DNA of 64,000 nucleotides from Chlamydia caviae GPIC (GCF_000007605.1 NC_003361.3:1109391-1173390), one strand, 5' to 3'; numbered from the stretch's first letter, positions 20,867 to 30,493 are shown. Made by a program: numbers and translations. Notes: a model not told the origin generated them from the letters alone.

Positions 20867-23005
20867 CTAGCTTTTCGAAAAGACCATGTCCTCAAGAACC
20901 GCCTGTGTAATCTTCTCAGGAAGCACCACAGGCTCCGACTGATCAGCAGGATAATAGACATACGAAGGAACACTGGCTCGTCCTAAACGCGCGAGCTCCT
21001 CGGTAATACCAGGATCCTTACGTGTCCAGTCAGCCTCTAGAGTAACTACCCCATGCTCTTTAAACATTTCCTTTATAGCAGCTGCGTGTAACACAGTCTT
21101 GTTCATCTGACAGGTTAAACACCACTTAGCTGTAAAGTTGACAAATACCGCTTGCCCTTCTTTGCGCAGCTGAGCGAGTTTTGTTGCAGAAAATGGCTGC
21201 CAAGAACTTCCTTCTTGAACGACCACAGTTTCTGCTTCTTCTGCAAAATACCGAGAAGCAATAAAGCTCAAAGATAAAGCTCCCGCAAGGAATCCAAAAA
21301 ATAGAGTCGATGCAAATACCCTCTGCTTCCTAGGAGAAACAGGAGTTCCCCATTTTCCTAAAATCCAGGCCCCTATCCCCGCAAGCCACAATCCAGCAAG
21401 TAGGAGAATTAACGCTGTTGTACTCGTTTCCGATCCGAAAATCCATGCTAACCAAGTTACCGTTCCTAATAACATAAACCCAGTAAGCTGCTTAAACGTA
21501 CTCATCCAATTTCCAGGTTTAGGCAGAACAGATAACATCTTAGGAAATACAGAAAAGACAAGATAAGGCAAGGCCATTCCCAAACCAATAGATGTAAATA
21601 TCATCAACTGCTTGATAAACGATAAAGACATCACTAAGCCAAGTATAGAACCTAAAAATGGTCCTGTACACGGTGTTGTTACTAAAGTAGCCAGCACCCC
21701 GTTAAAGACAGCTCCCACAATTTTACTCTTAGAGGCTCCCGCATCCGTAGACTGGAGTTTCCCTCCAAGGTTAGCAAACATGGTGCCTATTTCAAATAAG
21801 CCTAAAGAGCTTAAAGCAAATAGGAAGAATACAATAATTAGGGTTGCCACAAACATGGGCTCCTGAAGTTGGAAACCCCAACCAATGTTGTGCCCTAACA
21901 TCTTTAACAGAAAAGCAACTCCTGCTAATCCCCAAAAACAACCCACAACTCCTAAAGTGAAGCAAAGGCCATTGAGAATCACAGAGGAGCGATGCTCTCC
22001 CGCAGATTTAATCAATCCATAAACCTTAAGGGTTACTAATGGCAGAACACAGGGCATGATGTTAAGAAGAAGTCCCCCGAGGAACGCCATTGCTATAATT
22101 GTTATATAATTCCATAATTCAGAGCTTTGTCCAGAATCACTAATTTGACCATGAACTATAAAAGACTCAATCTCTTGACCCGCACTATCTGTAAGCAGTA
22201 AAACTCCTTGCAGCTCCTGATTCTTTTCCACTCCCGATAGGGTTTTGATCTTCAGTTTCCAAGCTGTTCCAGAAGTCTCATTTATCGCCTCTTCGGAATA
22301 AGCAAAAATCTTATCAGCCTTCTCTGAGATAAACCAGGCCTTCTTAGCGTGGTGTTGACTTCCAGTAATATTTAAAATGATCTCGCCTTCCTGACTACGT
22401 CCCAAAGTAATCGCTTGATTATCTTTTAATAGACGGGGTTGAGATTGTAGAGTTTGAGCAAACTCTACAGATCTTTCAGGATGTAAGGCGGCAACGCCGT
22501 CACGATACGGCAGCGATAGCACCAAATCGACGTTTCCAGGGACACAACTCTCCCCACAGGCCAACCACTCGACATGAGCTTTTAACTCTACGGCTTCCTT
22601 ATCAGCGCCTCCTTCGGGGGCACGAATATCCGCAACTATAAACGCGTTATCGTCATAACCAAAGAATGTCATTCCATCCTCTTCGAAGACCTTTGGCGCA
22701 GGCCAATGCTCCTCCTCGACGACAAATCCTTTGGGTAAATTCCAGTTAATTCTTAATGGGCTCCCCACTTCTCCGGGGTTTTTCCAATAAATATGACTTC
22801 CCTTAGGGGCGGTTATCTTAATCCCCAATCTAAATATTCCACCTTTGGGAATATGAGACCCCTCAGAAACTAGAGTAGCACCTGGCAAGGCCTTCTCTAC
22901 TACAGGCTCTGCAGCATGCAATTTCTGACCATACCCAGTAAAGGCAGGCAAGGAAAATAGAAAGGCTACCAATATAGTTTGAAAATGCTTTTTGATTTTA
23001 TTCAA
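20867..23005 (-). CDS. dsbD: Thiol:disulfide interchange protein DsbD
   Basis: Moves reducing power from cytoplasmic thioredoxin to the periplasm. Signal sequence, N-terminal DsbD-alpha-like domain (with WLACGESCVPG), a central block of about eight membrane helices with MPCVLP and TPCTGPF cysteines, and a C-terminal thioredoxin domain with WCLTCQMN. An in-frame ATG lies at 23047, but TTG at 23005 has GGAG 5 bases upstream (23011-23014) and begins a normal signal peptide (LNKIKKHF followed by a hydrophobic core), so I prefer it. Chlamydiae depend on disulfide-crosslinked outer envelope proteins, which gives this enzyme an obvious substrate class. Divergent from tolQ. Confidence 0.92.
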   Translation of the reverse strand: MNKIKKHFQTILVAFLFSLPAFTGYGQKLHAAEPVVEKALPGATLVSEGSHIPKGGIFRLGIKITAPKGSHIYWKNPGEVGSPLRINWNLPKGFVVEEEHWPAPKVFEEDGMTFFGYDDNAFIVADIRAPEGGADKEAVELKAHVEWLACGESCVPGNVDLVLSLPYRDGVAALHPERSVEFAQTLQSQPRLLKDNQAITLGRSQEGEIILNITGSQHHAKKAWFISEKADKIFAYSEEAINETSGTAWKLKIKTLSGVEKNQELQGVLLLTDSAGQEIESFIVHGQISDSGQSSELWNYITIIAMAFLGGLLLNIMPCVLPLVTLKVYGLIKSAGEHRSSVILNGLCFTLGVVGCFWGLAGVAFLLKMLGHNIGWGFQLQEPMFVATLIIVFFLFALSSLGLFEIGTMFANLGGKLQSTDAGASKSKIVGAVFNGVLATLVTTPCTGPFLGSILGLVMSLSFIKQLMIFTSIGLGMALPYLVFSVFPKMLSVLPKPGNWMSTFKQLTGFMLLGTVTWLAWIFGSETSTTALILLLAGLWLAGIGAWILGKWGTPVSPRKQRVFASTLFFGFLAGALSLSFIASRYFAEEAETVVVQEGSSWQPFSATKLAQLRKEGQAVFVNFTAKWCLTCQMNKTVLHAAAIKEMFKEHGVVTLEADWTRKDPGITEELARLGRASVPSYVYYPADQSEPVVLPEKITQAVLEDMVFSKS

Positions 23006-23085
23006 AATAACTCCAATTATTTCTAAATCAGGTAGATAATTATACACTATGTAATTTTATTTTTATAAATGCTTTCGTAAATCTC

Positions 23086-23113
23086 TTGAACAAAACCTAC
23101 TTGGCTCTATACC
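23086..23113 (+). promoter_or_regulatory. Candidate sigma66 promoter of the tol-pal operon
   Basis: TTGAAC at 23086-23091 and TATACC at 23108-23113 with a 16-base spacer, about 60 bases before the tolQ start, in the divergent gap with dsbD. Reasonable fit to the major sigma consensus; unverified. Confidence 0.4.
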
Positions 23114-23174
23114 ACAATTTTGATAGGATCGTCTTTTGTATGATCCCCTCATTATGTAAAGAATTTTATACTCT

Positions 23175-23873
23175 ATGTTACAATTCACCCATAATCCAAT
23201 TATCCAGGCCTTCAGGGAAGCCGATCTCTTCGGTAAGGGGATATTCTTCAGCTTGCTCATACTTTCCTTATGCACTTGGACAGTACTACATCAAAAGCTT
23301 GCTATTCAAAAAAAATTTCTAAAATCAGGGAAATCTCTTAAAGATTTCTTGATAAAGAATCGTCATGCTCCGTTGTCTTTAGAAATTCATCCGGAGTTAA
23401 ATCCCTTTGCGGATTTATATTTTACTATTAAGCGAGGAACTTTAGAGCTTCTTGATAAAAATCGCCAACAGGCTCCAGATCACGGTCCAGTATTGTCTAT
23501 GGAGGACATCCAGTCTCTAGAGACTTTGCTGGGGGCTATTATGCCGAAATACCGTGCTATCATGCATGAGAACAACTTTATCCCCGCGACAACGATCAGT
23601 TTAGCCCCCTTTTTAGGCCTTTTGGGGACTGTTTGGGGCATTTTGGTAGCTTTTTCTCATATTAGCTCGGGAGAAGCTGGGGGAACAGCGATGATGGAAG
23701 GTCTGGCAACAGCTTTAGGAACGACAATTGTAGGGTTATTTGTTGCTATTCCCTCTTTGATAGGATTTAACTATCTTAAAGCCCATTCTTCTAGATTAAT
23801 TCTAGAAATAGAGCAGACAGCGTATTTGCTGTTAAATTCTATAGAAGTTAAGTATCGTCAGACAAATCTATGA
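23175..23873 (+). CDS. tolQ: TolQ/ExbB proton channel subunit
   Basis: MotA/TolQ/ExbB family, 232 residues, three membrane helices: about 23-42, 131-155 and 172-198. The conserved region PFLGLLGTVWGILVAF is at about 136-151 and GLATALGTTIVGL at about 177-189. With TolR it uses the proton gradient to energise a TolA-type protein. It overlaps tolR by 4 bases (ATGA). The order tolQ-tolR-tolA-like-tolB-pal makes this the Tol system rather than a TonB import motor. Confidence 0.93.
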   Translation: MLQFTHNPIIQAFREADLFGKGIFFSLLILSLCTWTVLHQKLAIQKKFLKSGKSLKDFLIKNRHAPLSLEIHPELNPFADLYFTIKRGTLELLDKNRQQAPDHGPVLSMEDIQSLETLLGAIMPKYRAIMHENNFIPATTISLAPFLGLLGTVWGILVAFSHISSGEAGGTAMMEGLATALGTTIVGLFVAIPSLIGFNYLKAHSSRLILEIEQTAYLLLNSIEVKYRQTNL

Positions 23874-24277
23874 AACGTATCATCATTGAAGATGCTGAAG
23901 AAGACCCTAATGTCAATCTCACTCCGTTAATTGACATTGTCTTTGTTATTTTAATGGCATTTATGATTGCCATGCCTTTAATACGGCTTGATTCTATAGC
24001 CTTAGCACCAGGAACGAAAGAGCATAAGGTTCTTGGAAAAGACAATGATCTACCCACAACCATAAAAGTATTAGCGGATAATACGATCCTATTAAATGAT
24101 CAGGCTCTTTCCTTAGGAGAATTAAAAACACAACTTAGCCTGTTATATCAGCAACACCCCAATAGAGTGCCTCTGCTATTACAAGATGGCGATACACCTT
24201 TTAGATTATACCAAGAAGTAAAAACCATAATAGAATCTGCAGGATTTCACGAACTCCATATAGCTTTAAAAAGCTAA
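23870..24277 (+). CDS. tolR: TolR/ExbD proton channel subunit
   Basis: 135 residues with one N-terminal membrane helix (about 22-42) that carries the essential aspartate in LTPLIDIVFVIL (D23), followed by a periplasmic domain ending in an E/D-rich fold. Partner of TolQ. The tolQ stop overlaps its ATG; the TolA-like gene starts 2 bases after its stop. Confidence 0.93.
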   Translation: MKRIIIEDAEEDPNVNLTPLIDIVFVILMAFMIAMPLIRLDSIALAPGTKEHKVLGKDNDLPTTIKVLADNTILLNDQALSLGELKTQLSLLYQQHPNRVPLLLQDGDTPFRLYQEVKTIIESAGFHELHIALKS

Positions 24278-24279
24278 TT

Positions 24280-25041
24280 ATGAAAAAAACGCTTCCCTAT
24301 AGCCTCTTTGCCATTGTTCTTCACGGAGTGTGCATAATTCTCCTTGCGTATTCCCCAACACAAAAAAAACAACCTAAGCTTCTCCCTTTCACAGAAAAAC
24401 TCGTTACTTTAAGCGAACCTATTTCCGTTGTAAAAACGCATACAACGCCTTCTCAGCAAGCTCTAAAAGCAAAAATAGAAAAACCTCACGTTGAGAAACC
24501 CCCTCAACAACCTTCCCCTAAAACTCCTGCTGAGAAGAAGAAAACAGATAGTGTTAAAAAAACGCCCTCCCCTAGCAAACCTGTAAAAAAAGAACAGTCT
24601 GTAGCGAAATCACAGGGAGAACAAAAAATTGCAGCAAAGACAAATCCTGCAAAAGAAGCAAAGCTCAAAGCTATAGCAGATCTTGCAAAAACACTTTCTC
24701 AGCATCTCGAGGATAGTGATGCACGGCTTGCTGATATTTCCCTCCCTACATGTAGAGAACTAGCCATAAACTCATCTTTAGCAGCAACTCAAGAAGAAGA
24801 ATTATGCCAACTACTTCGTGAATATATCGTTCTACCCTTTTCTGGAGAAGTACGCGTAAAACTTGTACTCACGCCTCAAGGGAATATCCAGGAGTGTATA
24901 TTACTATCTGAAATTAGCGAAGCTGAGAAACAACTCATTCTTATGCGTATTCACAAAATTCCTTTTAAAAAATTCCTGGACAAATACAAAGTCTCGAAAA
25001 ATATCGCTTTTCATATTAAACTCCTGAGTAATGAGTCTTAA
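24280..25041 (+). CDS. TolA/TonB-like energy-transducing periplasmic protein (CT598-like)
   Basis: 253 residues with TolA architecture: one N-terminal helix (about 7-24), a Pro/Lys-rich and coiled stretch (about 40-145; many KP, EK and PP pairs) to span the periplasm, and a C-terminal domain (about 160-250) with [20 protein letters not shown], which resembles the TonB/TolA C-terminal strand pattern. Two cysteines in that domain (CRELAIN and EELCQLL) mirror the TolA disulfide. Placement between tolR and tolB is where tolA normally sits. Family assignment is by architecture and context. Confidence 0.8.
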   Translation: MKKTLPYSLFAIVLHGVCIILLAYSPTQKKQPKLLPFTEKLVTLSEPISVVKTHTTPSQQALKAKIEKPHVEKPPQQPSPKTPAEKKKTDSVKKTPSPSKPVKKEQSVAKSQGEQKIAAKTNPAKEAKLKAIADLAKTLSQHLEDSDARLADISLPTCRELAINSSLAATQEEELCQLLREYIVLPFSGEVRVKLVLTPQGNIQECILLSEISEAEKQLILMRIHKIPFKKFLDKYKVSKNIAFHIKLLSNES

Positions 25042-25060
25042 CACAGTAGGGGCTGTCGGA

Positions 25061-26344
25061 ATGTTACGACGTATCTTTGTCAGTACTTTCCTTGTTTTTG
25101 GGATAGTTTCTCTCTATGCTAAAGATTTAGAGGTCTCCGTACGTTCCGAAATCTCTCTATTGCCTATTCATGTAGAATTAAAAATAGGTCCTAATGATGC
25201 AAAACAGCAAAAATACCTACGCTCATTATGCAATACCTTCATTAGCGATTTAGCCCTTGGAGATCGTCTCCAGCCCTCCTCAGTTAAATCTGAAGCTTTG
25301 TCTCCACCTTTTAGTATTGCTATTGTTTCTCGTTACCCTGAAATCGCATTTACCATAGCGCGAGGCTCCCAAAATCATCAGCAATTTCATTCTTTAGTAC
25401 TTACAGAAGATATCTCCAGTAACCGTCAGAAAATACATGAAGCTGCTGATAAGATTCATTATGCCCTCACCAAGGTTCCAGGAATTAGCTCCGGGAAAAT
25501 AGTTTTTTCATTAAGTAAAAATCCTCAAGACGGCGAGTTAAAACAAGGAGAACTTTGGTCCGTAGACTATGATGGGGCGAACTTACGCGCTCTCACACAA
25601 GAAAACTCTTTATCCATCACTCCCAATTGGATGAACATAGGGAATTGTAATCCCTACCTTTATGTTTCTTATAAATATGGCATTCCTAAAATTTTCCTAG
25701 GTTCTTTAGAAAACACCACAGGGAAAAAGGTTCTTAATTTACAAGGGAACCAGTTTATGCCGACATTTTCCCCAAGAAAAAAGCTTTTAGCTTTTATTTC
25801 CGATACTTATGGGAACCCCGACCTCTTTCTTCAGAGCTTTTCTTTATCAAAAGGCGTTATGGGGAAACCTCGAAGAGTGTTGAACGAAACTTTCGGAACT
25901 CAGGGGAATCCTTCTTTCAGTCCCGATGGTTCTAAGTTAGTTTTTGTTTCTAATAGAGATGGTCGACCGCGTCTATACATTATCCAAATAGATCCAGAAA
26001 TTCAGACACCACGGTTACTCACTAAAAAATATAGAAATAGCAGTTGCCCTTCATGGTCTCCAGATGGTAAAAAAATAGCCTTTTGCTCTGTAATTAAGGG
26101 AGTTCGTCAAATCTGTCTGTATGACCTTTCTACTGGCAAAGATTATCAACTAACAACAACTCCTATAGACAAAGAAGGGCCCTCATGGGCTATTGACAGT
26201 CAACATCTTGTTTATAGTGCAGGAAATTCAGGAGAGTCAGAACTTTATTTATTAAGTCTGATTACCCAAAAAACTAAGAAAATTGTTATAGGATTGGGGG
26301 AAAAACGTTTTCCTTCCTGGGGAGGATTCCCTAATAACCAATAA
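25061..26344 (+). CDS. tolB: Tol-Pal system beta-propeller protein TolB
   Basis: Periplasmic six-bladed WD40-like propeller that binds Pal and links it to TolA. An N-terminal domain is followed by repeats with [42 protein letters not shown] and related blades (about 225-410). An ATG at 25031 is in frame, but the Met at 25061 starts a clean signal peptide ([10 protein letters not shown] ... SLYAKD), leaving 427 residues, so I place the start there. Confidence 0.93.
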   Translation: MLRRIFVSTFLVFGIVSLYAKDLEVSVRSEISLLPIHVELKIGPNDAKQQKYLRSLCNTFISDLALGDRLQPSSVKSEALSPPFSIAIVSRYPEIAFTIARGSQNHQQFHSLVLTEDISSNRQKIHEAADKIHYALTKVPGISSGKIVFSLSKNPQDGELKQGELWSVDYDGANLRALTQENSLSITPNWMNIGNCNPYLYVSYKYGIPKIFLGSLENTTGKKVLNLQGNQFMPTFSPRKKLLAFISDTYGNPDLFLQSFSLSKGVMGKPRRVLNETFGTQGNPSFSPDGSKLVFVSNRDGRPRLYIIQIDPEIQTPRLLTKKYRNSSCPSWSPDGKKIAFCSVIKGVRQICLYDLSTGKDYQLTTTPIDKEGPSWAIDSQHLVYSAGNSGESELYLLSLITQKTKKIVIGLGEKRFPSWGGFPNNQ

Positions 26345-26354
26345 AGAGAATCTT

Positions 26355-26930
26355 ATGAAAAAGAAATATTTAGGCGTTATCAGTTGTTTATTACTTGCGC
26401 TTTTCGCCTTACCTTCATGCTCATATCCTTATGGTGATTGGGATACCGTTTGCGAAGACTATCAGCATTCTAAAAAAAGAAAACAAAATTTTGCTTTTGT
26501 TCCTCTCTATACCGATGATGAAATGAATCAAAACTTCGCAGATGCTTACGATTCTAAGGAGGAGCAATTATACAAAACGAGTAGCCAATCAGTTTCTTTC
26601 AGAAATATTACTTTTGCAACCGACAGCTATACTATTAAGGGCGAAGAAAACTTAGCTATTTTGTCTAGTCTTGTTCGTCAAATGCAAAAATCTCCAAAGA
26701 CAACTCTGTATATAGAAGGTCATACTGACGAGCGCGGTGCAGCGGCATACAATTTAGCTTTAGGAGCACGACGCGCTAATGCTGTTAAACAGCACCTAAT
26801 TAAGCAGGGAATTTCTGCAGATCGGTTATTTACTATATCTTACGGAAAAGAGCAGCCGGTAAACTCTGGCCATAACGAACTTGCTTGGCAACAAAATCGT
26901 CGTACAGAATTTAAAGTTCATGCACGTTAA
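26355..26930 (+). CDS. pal: Peptidoglycan-associated lipoprotein Pal
   Basis: Outer membrane lipoprotein, 191 residues. Signal peptide with lipobox ALPSC (Cys at about 22), then an OmpA-type domain (about 85-190) with YIEGHTDERGAAAYNLALG and the NRRTEFKV ending that contact peptidoglycan. Chlamydial peptidoglycan is scarce, so this protein's substrate is restricted to the division site. It ends 11 bases inside the following gene. Confidence 0.95.
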   Translation: MKKKYLGVISCLLLALFALPSCSYPYGDWDTVCEDYQHSKKRKQNFAFVPLYTDDEMNQNFADAYDSKEEQLYKTSSQSVSFRNITFATDSYTIKGEENLAILSSLVRQMQKSPKTTLYIEGHTDERGAAAYNLALGARRANAVKQHLIKQGISADRLFTISYGKEQPVNSGHNELAWQQNRRTEFKVHAR

Positions 26931-27537
26931 CTACAAATATTTGTTCTACTGTGGCTTATGGTTTTGTCTTGGGATAATGTCCCCTACGGACGCTGCCAAT
27001 AAAACCCCCTCTATACAAGCTGTACTTGCAGAAGTAGAAGATGCTTCTGCAAAGTTATTATGTCATGAATCTGAAATTCAGATGTTAGCAGATCGTATAG
27101 ACGAACACGATGGTAAAATCCAAAGACTGTCGTCAATAAAACCAGAATCTTTCACAAAACAAATTCAGCAATTAGAAATCGAACAAAAAACCCTAGCAAA
27201 AACTGTTGCAGTCCTTACCTCTTCTGTAAAGGACATCCAAACTACTCTGAATAACAAGCTTCAAGAAATCCAAAAAGACCATAAGACTCTCTCTCAAGAT
27301 ATTCGTCTTTTACGACGTTCTCTTCTAGCTCTCATTGATGGCTCTTCCCCAGAAACCTATACAGATCTTTCCGATGAGATCCCCGCGCATATCCATGTTG
27401 TGAAACCTGGAGAAACCTTAGGGAAAATTGCTGCAAAATATAAGATCTCCGTATCAGAATTAAAAAAACTTAATAAGTTAAATTCTGATATTATTTACGC
27501 TAATCAAAAGCTTTGTTTACCAGAGAATAAGAAATAA
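26920..27537 (+). CDS. LysM-domain coiled-coil envelope protein (CT601-like)
   Basis: 205 residues from the ATG at 26920, which overlaps the pal stop by 11 bases and starts a signal peptide (MHVNYKYLF, hydrophobic core, TDAANK); 13 upstream codons are in frame but would run back into pal and have no signal. After a coiled-coil stretch (about 35-125) there is a single C-terminal LysM domain (HVVKPGETLGKIAAKYKI, about 155-203) that binds N-acetylglucosamine polymers. No hydrolase domain is present, so a scaffold role with Tol-Pal is inferred, comparable to YbgF/CpoB position in other tol operons although the domain differs. Confidence 0.82.
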   Translation: MHVNYKYLFYCGLWFCLGIMSPTDAANKTPSIQAVLAEVEDASAKLLCHESEIQMLADRIDEHDGKIQRLSSIKPESFTKQIQQLEIEQKTLAKTVAVLTSSVKDIQTTLNNKLQEIQKDHKTLSQDIRLLRRSLLALIDGSSPETYTDLSDEIPAHIHVVKPGETLGKIAAKYKISVSELKKLNKLNSDIIYANQKLCLPENKK

Positions 27538-27635
27538 TCATCAGTTTTTTCATAACTAATATTCTCTTCTCACTATAGATAATAAACAAAGTCTTTTGTA
27601 GGATCGGAAATAAAGTTCGATTTATCTACAATTCA

Positions 27636-28034
27636 ATGAAACTAACAATTGCGTTATTTGGTGAAGCAGAAAAAGGAAGCTATGACACTGCTTACCTATG
27701 CCGCAGTGCTGCAGATCTTTATGACCATCTCGGCGGAGGATCTGCAACAACTAGGTCAGGAATAGCTTTAGCCATACAAGCTCTGATGTACAATTACAAT
27801 GTACTTTACTTCAGAGTAAAAGAAGAAGGATACTGCGTAGACAGTTATTTTTTCGGGCTACACTTCTTAAATACTCAGACTACTTTAAAAAATATCATTG
27901 CCATGGGTCTTCCCGGTGTTGGAGACCAACACATCATAGAAGCCTCTAAATCTCTCTGCAGAAAATACAAAAGTTTCCTTTTATTCTTCGAACAAGATCT
28001 CTATGACTTATTAACTTTTAATAAAGTTTTCTAA
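27636..28034 (+). CDS. Conserved chlamydial protein of unknown function (CT602-like)
   Basis: 132 residues, no signal peptide, no clear membrane helix. A glycine-rich stretch HLGGGSATTRSGIALAIQAL (about 31-50) and YNVLYFRVKEEGYCVD (about 54-69) suggest a compact alpha/beta fold. I do not recognise the family. It is separated by 98 bases from the tol-pal series and its stop interlocks with the convergent ahpC stop. Confidence 0.75.
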   Translation: MKLTIALFGEAEKGSYDTAYLCRSAADLYDHLGGGSATTRSGIALAIQALMYNYNVLYFRVKEEGYCVDSYFFGLHFLNTQTTLKNIIAMGLPGVGDQHIIEASKSLCRKYKSFLLFFEQDLYDLLTFNKVF

Positions 28035-28621
28035 TCAATAGTTCCGAAATATTCTTTCAACCCCTCTTCATTCGGGGCCATAGCCTTCTGCCCTTGCTGC
28101 CAATTTGCAGGACATACGAGTCCGTGATTTTCATAGAAAATCAAAGCGTCTAACACACGAAGCTCTTCGTCTATAGAACGACCCAAAGGAAGATCGTTGA
28201 TGACCAGATGTCTGATTATACCTTCCTTATCGATCAAGAAAGATCCGCGGAATGATAATCCCGACAGGGAATCTAAAACACCATAGAGTTTAGAAAGTTC
28301 ATGAGTTGTATCAGAAACTAGGGGATAGGTAATGCCTTTAACGCCACCAGCTTTTTTGTCGGTATTTAACCAACGTTTGTGCGTATCGAGATCATCAACG
28401 GAACAACCAATAATTTGTGCACCGCGATTTTCAAATTCTTCTAAAGAATCTTGAAAAGCGTGAAGCTCTGTAGGACAAACATAAGTGAAATCTTTAGGAT
28501 AAAAGAAAAGAATAACGTATTTACCACGATAATCTTTTAAAGAAACATTCTTTACTTCGCCGTTAACGACTGCTTGTACAGAAAAATCTGGGGCAGCTTT
28601 CCCAATAAATAGCGATTCCAT
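28031..28621 (-). CDS. ahpC: Peroxiredoxin (AhpC/Prx1 type)
   Basis: Typical 2-Cys thioredoxin-dependent peroxidase, 196 residues from ATG at 28621. Peroxidatic cysteine lies in YPKDFTYVCPTELHAF (about 41-56), the resolving cysteine in HGLVCPANW (about 168). The open frame reaches back to 28708 but that part overlaps the tRNA-Arg gene and lacks homology, so MESLFIGKAAPDFS is the start, with GGGTGG just upstream. It is the downstream gene of the tRNA on the same strand and detoxifies peroxides in an organism lacking catalase. Confidence 0.93.
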   Translation of the reverse strand: MESLFIGKAAPDFSVQAVVNGEVKNVSLKDYRGKYVILFFYPKDFTYVCPTELHAFQDSLEEFENRGAQIIGCSVDDLDTHKRWLNTDKKAGGVKGITYPLVSDTTHELSKLYGVLDSLSGLSFRGSFLIDKEGIIRHLVINDLPLGRSIDEELRVLDALIFYENHGLVCPANWQQGQKAMAPNEEGLKEYFGTID

Positions 28622-28649
28622 TACCACCCTATTTTTTATGATTATGCAT

Positions 28650-28722
28650 CGCACCAGAGAGGATTTGAACCTCTGACCACCTGGTTCGTAGCCAGGCACT
28701 CTATCCACTGAGCTACTGGTGC
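28650..28722 (-). tRNA. tRNA-Arg (anticodon ACG)
   Basis: Read on the minus strand: acceptor GCACCAG pairs with CTGGTGC, D-arm TAGCTCAGTGGATAGAG, anticodon stem CCTGG/CCAGG around the loop CTACGAA giving ACG, and T-arm AGAGGTTCAAATCCTCT. 73 bases with discriminator; CCA is not encoded. The ACG anticodon would be edited to inosine to read CGN codons. Confidence 0.95.
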
Positions 28723-28882
28723 GCAGCTCTTTCGATAAAAAGTGTAGTCAAGTTAGGCCAAATGATCAAGTCTTTCTCCTTATCTTTGAAAAAAAGATCG
28801 TTCTAAACTAAAAAGATATTACTACATGGAGAATAATATAAAATTTATTTGCTGGCAGAGATCATCAGAAAACTAGGTTTCC

Positions 28883-30493
28883 TTAAAAAAGAGGGGGATT
28901 TTGCATTTTTTCCGAGGAGTCTACAATAAAAAATGAGCTAGTCAAAAGTAAGCAAGAGATTGAAATAGAATATTTCAAAGCACATTTAGTTACCGAGAAA
29001 GGATCAAACACTCCCGACGTAATTAAATTTTCAAAAGAATCGTTTATGCAATTATATCCGAAATAAGGGTCCGCATGCTTTAAAACAGTATCTACTACGT
29101 ACTCAGGGTCTTTCCCGCAGTTCGTTGCCAAGACTCTAAGAGGCTCTTCTGCTGATTGCAGCATACACTTACATCCAAACATCACACCTATAGGCAATTC
29201 ATTAGGGATCTTTATAATAGATGCTGCACGAGCCAAAGCCACGCCGCCTCCAGGGAGACAGCCTTCTTTAAAAGCAGCTTTTACTGCTTTTAAAGCGCTC
29301 TCTAATCGAATTTTCCTTTCTTTGTATTCGTTTTCTGTTGCAGAGCCTAAATAGATTTGAGCGACTCCGCCAACAAACCTAGCTAAACGCTTTTCTAAAT
29401 CTTGAGTGTCCATTTCAGAACTACTTTGGACAATAGCCTGGCGTAAATAATCAATACGTTGTTCTAGACTTTCTTGATTTCCCTTGCCTCCAGAAAAAAT
29501 CGTTGTATTTCGTTTAACAATGATTTTCTCCACGCGACCTAAAACATCTAAACTACTCTCACTTAAGGAAATTCCCAATAAATCTCCTACAAGAGTAGCT
29601 CCTGTCAAAATCGCGATGTCTTCTAAAGTCTCCTTGCATTGTTGCCCGTAGCCTGGAGCTTTTATGGCGCATACAGGCAGGTTTCCCTTGAGCTTATTAA
29701 CAATCAAAATAGAGAGAAGCTCAGGATCAAAATCTTCAGCTATAATAATTAAAGGTTTTCGATTTGTCTGAAAGGTCTGCTCTAAGAAGTGAATAAACGA
29801 TTGATTTAAGCAAGATAACGCCTGATTACACAATAAGATAGAAGCGTCTTCATAGATAACTTCCATAGTCTCTGGATGCGTTACAAAATATGAAGATAGA
29901 TATCCCGAGTTTAATCCCACATGTCTAGTAGCTTGTAACGTCGTCTCTGTCCCCCGTCCTTCTTTTATCGAAAGGACTCCTTCGATACCTATTTGCGCTA
30001 TAGCATCAGCTAAAATTTTCCCTATGGCGGCATCATGATTTGCTGAGCTTGTGGCTATATGAAATATATCTTCAGATTCACTTATCTTAACTACGAGCTT
30101 CGCAAGCTCTTCATCTAACATAGCTCCAGCAAGCTGGATGCCTTGTTTGATTTCTAAAGGGTCTAAACCTACAGCAACACCTTTAAGCCCTGAGGCAAAT
30201 AATGCATCTGTTAATACAATAGCCGTTGTAGATCCATCTCCTACCTGAGCTTCCATTTGTAATGCAGCTTCCTTAATTAGCTTAAGACCAGTATTTTCGA
30301 AAGCATCAGGCAGAATGATCTCTTTAGCTATTGAAGCCCCTTGTTTTGTAACATAAGGAGAGGAGTGATCTTTTTTGATAACGACATGAGAACCTTGAGG
30401 CCCTAAAGTAGAGGTGACGGCCTTAGCTAAAGCACGCACGCCTCGATTTAACGCTCTAAGCCCTTCTAGTCGATTCTTGAATATTTTAGACAC
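28883..30493 (-). CDS. groEL2: Divergent chaperonin paralogue GroEL2
   Basis: 536 residues, aligning end to end with GroEL: equatorial, intermediate and apical domains. The ATP-site GDGSTTA (D86, equivalent to E. coli D87) remains, but TKDG reads TKQG (Q51 for D52) and VEDALHAT reads LESALKAV (S399 for D398). In E. coli D52 and D398 together are needed for ATP hydrolysis. The C-terminal Gly-Gly-Met tail is missing and there is no groES next to it. Chlamydiae encode three GroELs; this corresponds to CT604. It is probably not a normal folding machine. Neighbour on the same strand is the NamZ-like gene upstream. Confidence 0.93.
   Translation of the reverse strand: MSKIFKNRLEGLRALNRGVRALAKAVTSTLGPQGSHVVIKKDHSSPYVTKQGASIAKEIILPDAFENTGLKLIKEAALQMEAQVGDGSTTAIVLTDALFASGLKGVAVGLDPLEIKQGIQLAGAMLDEELAKLVVKISESEDIFHIATSSANHDAAIGKILADAIAQIGIEGVLSIKEGRGTETTLQATRHVGLNSGYLSSYFVTHPETMEVIYEDASILLCNQALSCLNQSFIHFLEQTFQTNRKPLIIIAEDFDPELLSILIVNKLKGNLPVCAIKAPGYGQQCKETLEDIAILTGATLVGDLLGISLSESSLDVLGRVEKIIVKRNTTIFSGGKGNQESLEQRIDYLRQAIVQSSSEMDTQDLEKRLARFVGGVAQIYLGSATENEYKERKIRLESALKAVKAAFKEGCLPGGGVALARAASIIKIPNELPIGVMFGCKCMLQSAEEPLRVLATNCGKDPEYVVDTVLKHADPYFGYNCINDSFENLITSGVFDPFSVTKCALKYSISISCLLLTSSFFIVDSSEKMQNPPLF

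Noticed and set aside
28622..28708. Longer ahpC starting at 28708
   Set aside because: The extension is the antisense-free copy of the tRNA-Arg gene, and peroxiredoxin similarity begins at MESLFIGKAAPDFS.
28883..30493. Main GroEL of the cell
   Set aside because: Catalytic aspartates, GGM tail and groES partner are absent; the housekeeping groESL must be elsewhere.
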